A stretch of 64,000 nucleotides of DNA from Streptomyces marianii. GTDB taxonomy: Bacteria > Actinomycetota > Actinomycetes > Streptomycetales > Streptomycetaceae. Below are positions 60,904 to 64,000 of this stretch, in pieces. The stretch spans positions 2,762,501 through 2,826,500 of the forward strand of contig NZ_VAWE01000001.1 of assembly GCF_005795905.1 (NCBI RefSeq), read 5' to 3'. The translations under genes and the position numbers were made by a program. The notes under the pieces were generated by a model. It searched no databases, had not been told where the DNA came from, and saw nothing but the letters and a program-made list of their open reading frames with translations. Numbering within the stretch: the first letter of the stretch is position 1; every line of letters begins with the position of its first letter.

Positions 60904-62154
60904 TTACCCAGGCTGAGCGGGACCGAGACCCCCGCGCGACAGCACACGGGCCAGGGACTCCACGACCTCCGGCTGGTGGTCGTGCGCGGTTCCCAGCCGG
61001 AGCTGCTCCAGTGCGGCGAGCGCGCTTCCCCCGCCGTCACCGGTGAGATCGTCGTACGCGTTGACGGTACGGACGATACGGGCGGGCAGCGGCTGCTCGC
61101 GGTACGGGTCGGCCTGCCGTTCCACCACCACCGCGACGGCCCGCGGAACCCCGGTCTGGCGGACGACGGCACCGCCCAGCAGGGCGATCCTGCGCTGCTC
61201 CTGCGCGGGCAGCAGGGCGGTCGCCCCGTCCGGTACGGGGTCCACCAGGGAGAGCTGGCCGATGTCGTGCATCAGCGCCGCGTACTCCAGGACGGTCAGG
61301 TCCGGCCCGGAGAGCCCCAGCTCACGGCCGACCGCCGCGCTCAGGGCCGCGACCCGGCGCGCATGCCCGTGCGGGGTGTAGCCGGCGATCTCGGTGGCCC
61401 GTGCGAGTGAGGCGATGGTCTGCCGGTACGTCGTACGGACCGCCGCGAACCGCCGGAACGACAACTGCGTGAGCAGCAGCGGCAGACAGAACACCGGCAG
61501 CGCCCAGAGCCCGGCGACGGCCGTGCCGAGCGCGATGACGGCTCCGGTCGCACAGACGGCGGAGCCGATGCCGGGGAGCGAGCGCAGTTCCTCCCGCAGC
61601 AGCGGCCCGAAGGGGTAACCGGTGCGTGCACGCACCAGCACGGCCGCGAGCACGGCGTCACACAGGGCCGTGAGCGCCAGTACGAGCAGCATCACCAGGG
61701 CGTGACCGGGGCCTGCGGCAAGCCCCTCCGCGGGCCCGGCCGGCCCGTGGAGGGGCTGGAAGCAGACCGCGGCGAACGTGACCGTGACCACCCTTCGAGC
61801 GACATGGTCGAGCGCCGGTCCCCGGCCCCGGGCGACGTGCGGGACGGCGCCGGCGAGCGCGCCGGCCGTGACGACGGCGACGACCTGTGGGACGCCGTGG
61901 GTGGTGGCCTCCCCGGCGTTCTCCGCGAGCAGGGCGTATGCGAGCGCGCCCGCGGCACCGAGAGGCGCCGGTTCCCGCTCGCCCGGCAGTGCTCCCCAGC
62001 GGGCGAGTTCGCCCACCGCGACGAGCGTCCCGAAGGCGAGGGCGACGACGGGTTCCGCGACGCCGTGCCAACCGGTCCACCCGAGCCCGGCGGCGGCGAA
62101 CACGGCCGCCGACACGTGCACGGCGGTGGCGGCGCCCGGTGCCCGGGCCCTCAT
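60904..62154 (-). CDS. Membrane HD-domain protein (degenerate HD-GYP)
   Basis: A 416-residue protein. Residues 1-235 contain six or more hydrophobic segments (VHVSAAVFAAAGLGWTGW, ALVMLLVLALTALCDAVLAA and others). The C-terminal domain is HD-type: HARRVAALSAAVGRELGL, ALMHDIGQLSLVDPVPDG, RIVRTVNAYDDL. The GYP box is missing, so it may not cleave c-di-GMP and could instead sense it or modify its partner. Its ATG overlaps the stop of the upstream HD-GYP gene (ATGA). Found next to rsrA, but on a separate unit. Confidence 0.8.
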   Translation of the reverse strand: MRARAPGAATAVHVSAAVFAAAGLGWTGWHGVAEPVVALAFGTLVAVGELARWGALPGEREPAPLGAAGALAYALLAENAGEATTHGVPQVVAVVTAGALAGAVPHVARGRGPALDHVARRVVTVTFAAVCFQPLHGPAGPAEGLAAGPGHALVMLLVLALTALCDAVLAAVLVRARTGYPFGPLLREELRSLPGIGSAVCATGAVIALGTAVAGLWALPVFCLPLLLTQLSFRRFAAVRTTYRQTIASLARATEIAGYTPHGHARRVAALSAAVGRELGLSGPDLTVLEYAALMHDIGQLSLVDPVPDGATALLPAQEQRRIALLGGAVVRQTGVPRAVAVVVERQADPYREQPLPARIVRTVNAYDDLTGDGGGSALAALEQLRLGTAHDHQPEVVESLARVLSRGGLGPAQPG

Positions 62155-63533
62155 CCGCCCCGCCTGTTCCGGGCGGCGGGTGCCGCCTTCTGCCGGTCCG
62201 GGAGCCCGGCCCGTCCGCGGGGCGGCTGGGCGGGCACGGCCGGCTCGTCCGCCGTGACGGAGGTCTCCCAGCCGTGGCGGTCCAGGGCGCGGACGAGGGC
62301 CCGGACCATCCTGGGGTCGAACTGGGTGCCCGCGCACCGCTGGAGTTCCTCGACCGCCGTGGGCACGGGCCGCGCCCTGCTGTACGAACGGGTCGAGGTC
62401 ATGGCGTCGAAGGCGTCGGCGACGGCGACGACGCGGGCGACCTCGGGGATCTCGCGGCCGGCGAGACCGTACGGATAGCCGCTGCCGTCGAGCCGCTCGT
62501 GGTGGTGGAGGATCGCCGAGCGGGCCTCGCCGAGGAAGCCGATGCCGCGGACGATCTCGTGCCCGTACTCGGGATGCAGCTCGATCACCCGGCGTTCCTC
62601 GGGGGTCAGCGGGCCGTCCTTACGGAGCACGCGGGTGGGCACGCCGAGCTTGCCCACGTCGTGGAGGATGCCGGCGAACCGGAGCACTTCGAGCCGCTCC
62701 TCGTCCATGCCCAGCTCGCGCGCGATCAGCACACTCGCCCGGCCCACCCGCTCGCTGTGCCCGCGGGTGTACCGGTCCTTGATGTCGACGGCCTGGACGA
62801 GGGCGCGGATGGTGGAGCGGTGGGCGCCCTGCTCGCGGTGGTACTGAGCGAAGACCCAGCACGAGATGTACATGGGCAGCAGCACGAACAGCGCGGCCGG
62901 CGGTCCGTAGGAACTCTGCCAGAGCACCGCCATCATCAGCCCCGCGAGCCCGTGCACGAGGTGCGGGCCGAGCGAGGCCGTCAGCAGCCCCCGCCAGGCG
63001 GCCCGTGCCGGCACCCGCTCGGCGGTGGCGAGGATGCCACCGTCGAGCACGGCGACGACGAGGCAGAACGTCAGCGCGGCGGCCACGGCGGGAATCAGGG
63101 CGTACGGGAGGGCGGGGCCCGCGAGGGCGGAGGGACCGCCGCACAGGGCCGCCGCTCCAGAGGCGGCCGCCGCCGCCAGGGTGAGCCGTGCCACCCGCCA
63201 GAGGCGCCGGACGCCTCCCGGGCGCTGCTCGACGCGGGCGAGCAGCGCCCCCGGCACTGCGGCGAGCGCGGCCCCGGCGGGTGGCAGCAGCAGAGCGGCG
63301 GCGAGCAGGACGGGGAAGAACGATCCGGCACCGACCGGCACGGACCCGCCGAGCGTCCGTCCCAGGAAGGGGCAGCGCCCCGGTGCCTCGCACAGGGCGT
63401 AGAGCCCGGCCAGCAGCGCCACGGTGGTCCAGGGTGTGTCCGCCCCGGGGAGCACGGCGGGCAGGACGCACACTCCGGCGCCCACCACCGCGCACAGGAT
63501 GTACGCGCGCGCCGCTCCCGGAATGCGTCTCAC
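62151..63533 (-). CDS. Membrane HD-GYP domain protein
   Basis: A 460-residue membrane protein with about six hydrophobic segments in residues 1-225 and an HD-GYP domain after it: HSERVGRASVLIARELGMD, FAGILHDVGKLGVPTRVL, and HHHERLDGSGYPYGLAG, close to the canonical HHExxDGxGYP. HD-GYP enzymes hydrolyse cyclic di-GMP, which controls development in Streptomyces. The GTG at 63533 has a GAGGAGG site. Its stop overlaps the next HD gene by four bases, so the two are made together. Confidence 0.87.
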   Translation of the reverse strand: MRRIPGAARAYILCAVVGAGVCVLPAVLPGADTPWTTVALLAGLYALCEAPGRCPFLGRTLGGSVPVGAGSFFPVLLAAALLLPPAGAALAAVPGALLARVEQRPGGVRRLWRVARLTLAAAAASGAAALCGGPSALAGPALPYALIPAVAAALTFCLVVAVLDGGILATAERVPARAAWRGLLTASLGPHLVHGLAGLMMAVLWQSSYGPPAALFVLLPMYISCWVFAQYHREQGAHRSTIRALVQAVDIKDRYTRGHSERVGRASVLIARELGMDEERLEVLRFAGILHDVGKLGVPTRVLRKDGPLTPEERRVIELHPEYGHEIVRGIGFLGEARSAILHHHERLDGSGYPYGLAGREIPEVARVVAVADAFDAMTSTRSYSRARPVPTAVEELQRCAGTQFDPRMVRALVRALDRHGWETSVTADEPAVPAQPPRGRAGLPDRQKAAPAARNRRGG

Positions 63534-63692
63534 CCGCTGTCAGCCTCCTCGGCAGCCCCCGAACAGAGCGTCAGGCTAGCGAGTCGTCCACGTCAGGACG
63601 CTCGGTTGCGGCCGATTGGCACCATCGGGTGACAGGCGCGTGCGTGCTCCCCCGTGCGGCGCACGGAGGAGTACCGGGCCGGGTACGGCGAA

Positions 63693-63718
63693 GGGGCGAG
63701 ACCCCACGGTCTCGCCCC
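63693..63718 (-). terminator. Terminator of the rsrA transcript
   Basis: A perfect 11-base-pair stem (GGGGCGAGACC and complement, 4-base loop) lies 22 bases past the rsrA stop. Confidence 0.75.
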
Positions 63719-63740
63719 GATCACGCTCCCGCCCGGCCGG

Positions 63741-64000
63741 CTACTCGGCCGGACTCGGCACGTCCGCCGGACCGGCCGTCACATCGTGGTCGGGCACGGC
63801 CTCGCCGGCCCTGATGAGCTCGATCCGCCCCATGACCTTCGCGCGCAGGTCCACGGGCACGTCGTCATGGCCGCAGCAGCGTTTGACGAGCTTCTTCACC
63901 GCCTGCTCGAGGCCGTACTTCTCCAGGCACGGCGAGCACTCCTCGAAGTGCAGCTCGAACTTGGTGCAGTCGGCGTCGGGCATCTCACGGTCGAGGAACT
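63741..64000 (-). CDS. rsrA: Zinc anti-sigma factor RsrA (partial, 5' end beyond window)
   Basis: The last 86 residues of RsrA, the redox-sensing anti-sigma factor of SigR. The frame is open to the right edge (FLDREMPDADC), so the ATG at 63983 is internal. HFEECSPCLEKYG gives the zinc-binding His and two Cys, and LVKRCCGHDD the later Cys pair; the next Cys lies in DADCTKFE. On oxidation RsrA forms disulfides, loses zinc and frees SigR to activate the thiol-stress regulon. sigR is expected just outside the window. Confidence 0.95.
   Translation of the reverse strand, partial: FLDREMPDADCTKFELHFEECSPCLEKYGLEQAVKKLVKRCCGHDDVPVDLRAKVMGRIELIRAGEAVPDHDVTAGPADVPSPAE

Overview
The window is chromosomal DNA from a Streptomyces species. 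It has about 72% GC, strong G/C third-position bias, many GTG starts and GGAGG-type ribosome binding sites, and marker genes of the genus (wblE, sigH with its anti-sigma gene, dasRABCD, nrdAB with a B12 riboswitch, sodN/sodX, rsrA). From about 35 kb to the right edge the gene order follows, in inverted orientation, the S. coelicolor block running from rsrA through nrdAB, dasR-dasABC-dasD, nagB, wblE and sigH. The sodX/sodN, amino-acid ABC transporter and malic enzyme genes further left also belong to that neighbourhood. The parallel is recalled from known gene order, not computed.

Left part (1-11.1 kb): a polymorphic-toxin locus. A 2321-residue secreted Rhs protein carries an unusual Lys/Arg/Ala-rich stretch, a HINT domain and a short putative nuclease tip. 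Immunity-like genes follow it, the last cut by the window edge. A large secreted DNRLRE/FG-GAP protein is divergently transcribed. 11-24 kb is housekeeping and regulation: a DUF4097-PadR operon with a palindromic operator, a quinone oxidoreductase, a Tat-exported PhoD phosphatase, malic enzyme, a polar amino acid ABC transporter, a methyltransferase and a CGNR protein. SodX and SodN (nickel superoxide dismutase) follow.

Middle (25.2-35.8 kb): an accessory stretch. It begins with a truncated integrase beside sodN and the scars of IS3- and IS5-type elements. It then holds an AOC-barrel secreted protein, an unknown gene, the snapalysin protease with its divergent LysR regulator, and several small hypothetical genes. 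Its most notable content is a family 2B encapsulin shell gene (cyclic-nucleotide-binding-fold type, EshA-like) followed by a polyprenyl synthetase, its likely cargo, and a GNAT acetyltransferase.

Right part (36-64 kb): a PLP deaminase-like enzyme, a Na+/H+ antiporter, the anti-sigma/SigH pair, a lipid kinase, WblE and a PdtaS-like histidine kinase. Next comes the aminosugar system: nagB, dasD, dasCBA and dasR, with recognisable DasR operators (dre). One extra dre lies upstream of the histidine kinase, and a decayed SIS-domain gene lies beside nagB. Then come cstA plus a YbdD partner, nrdAB under paired NrdR boxes and a cobalamin riboswitch, peptide deformylase, a TPR protein, two overlapping membrane HD-domain genes, and the 3' part of rsrA.

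Most junctions between convergent genes carry long perfect hairpins. I found no CRISPR array, rRNA, tRNA or secondary-metabolite megasynthase.
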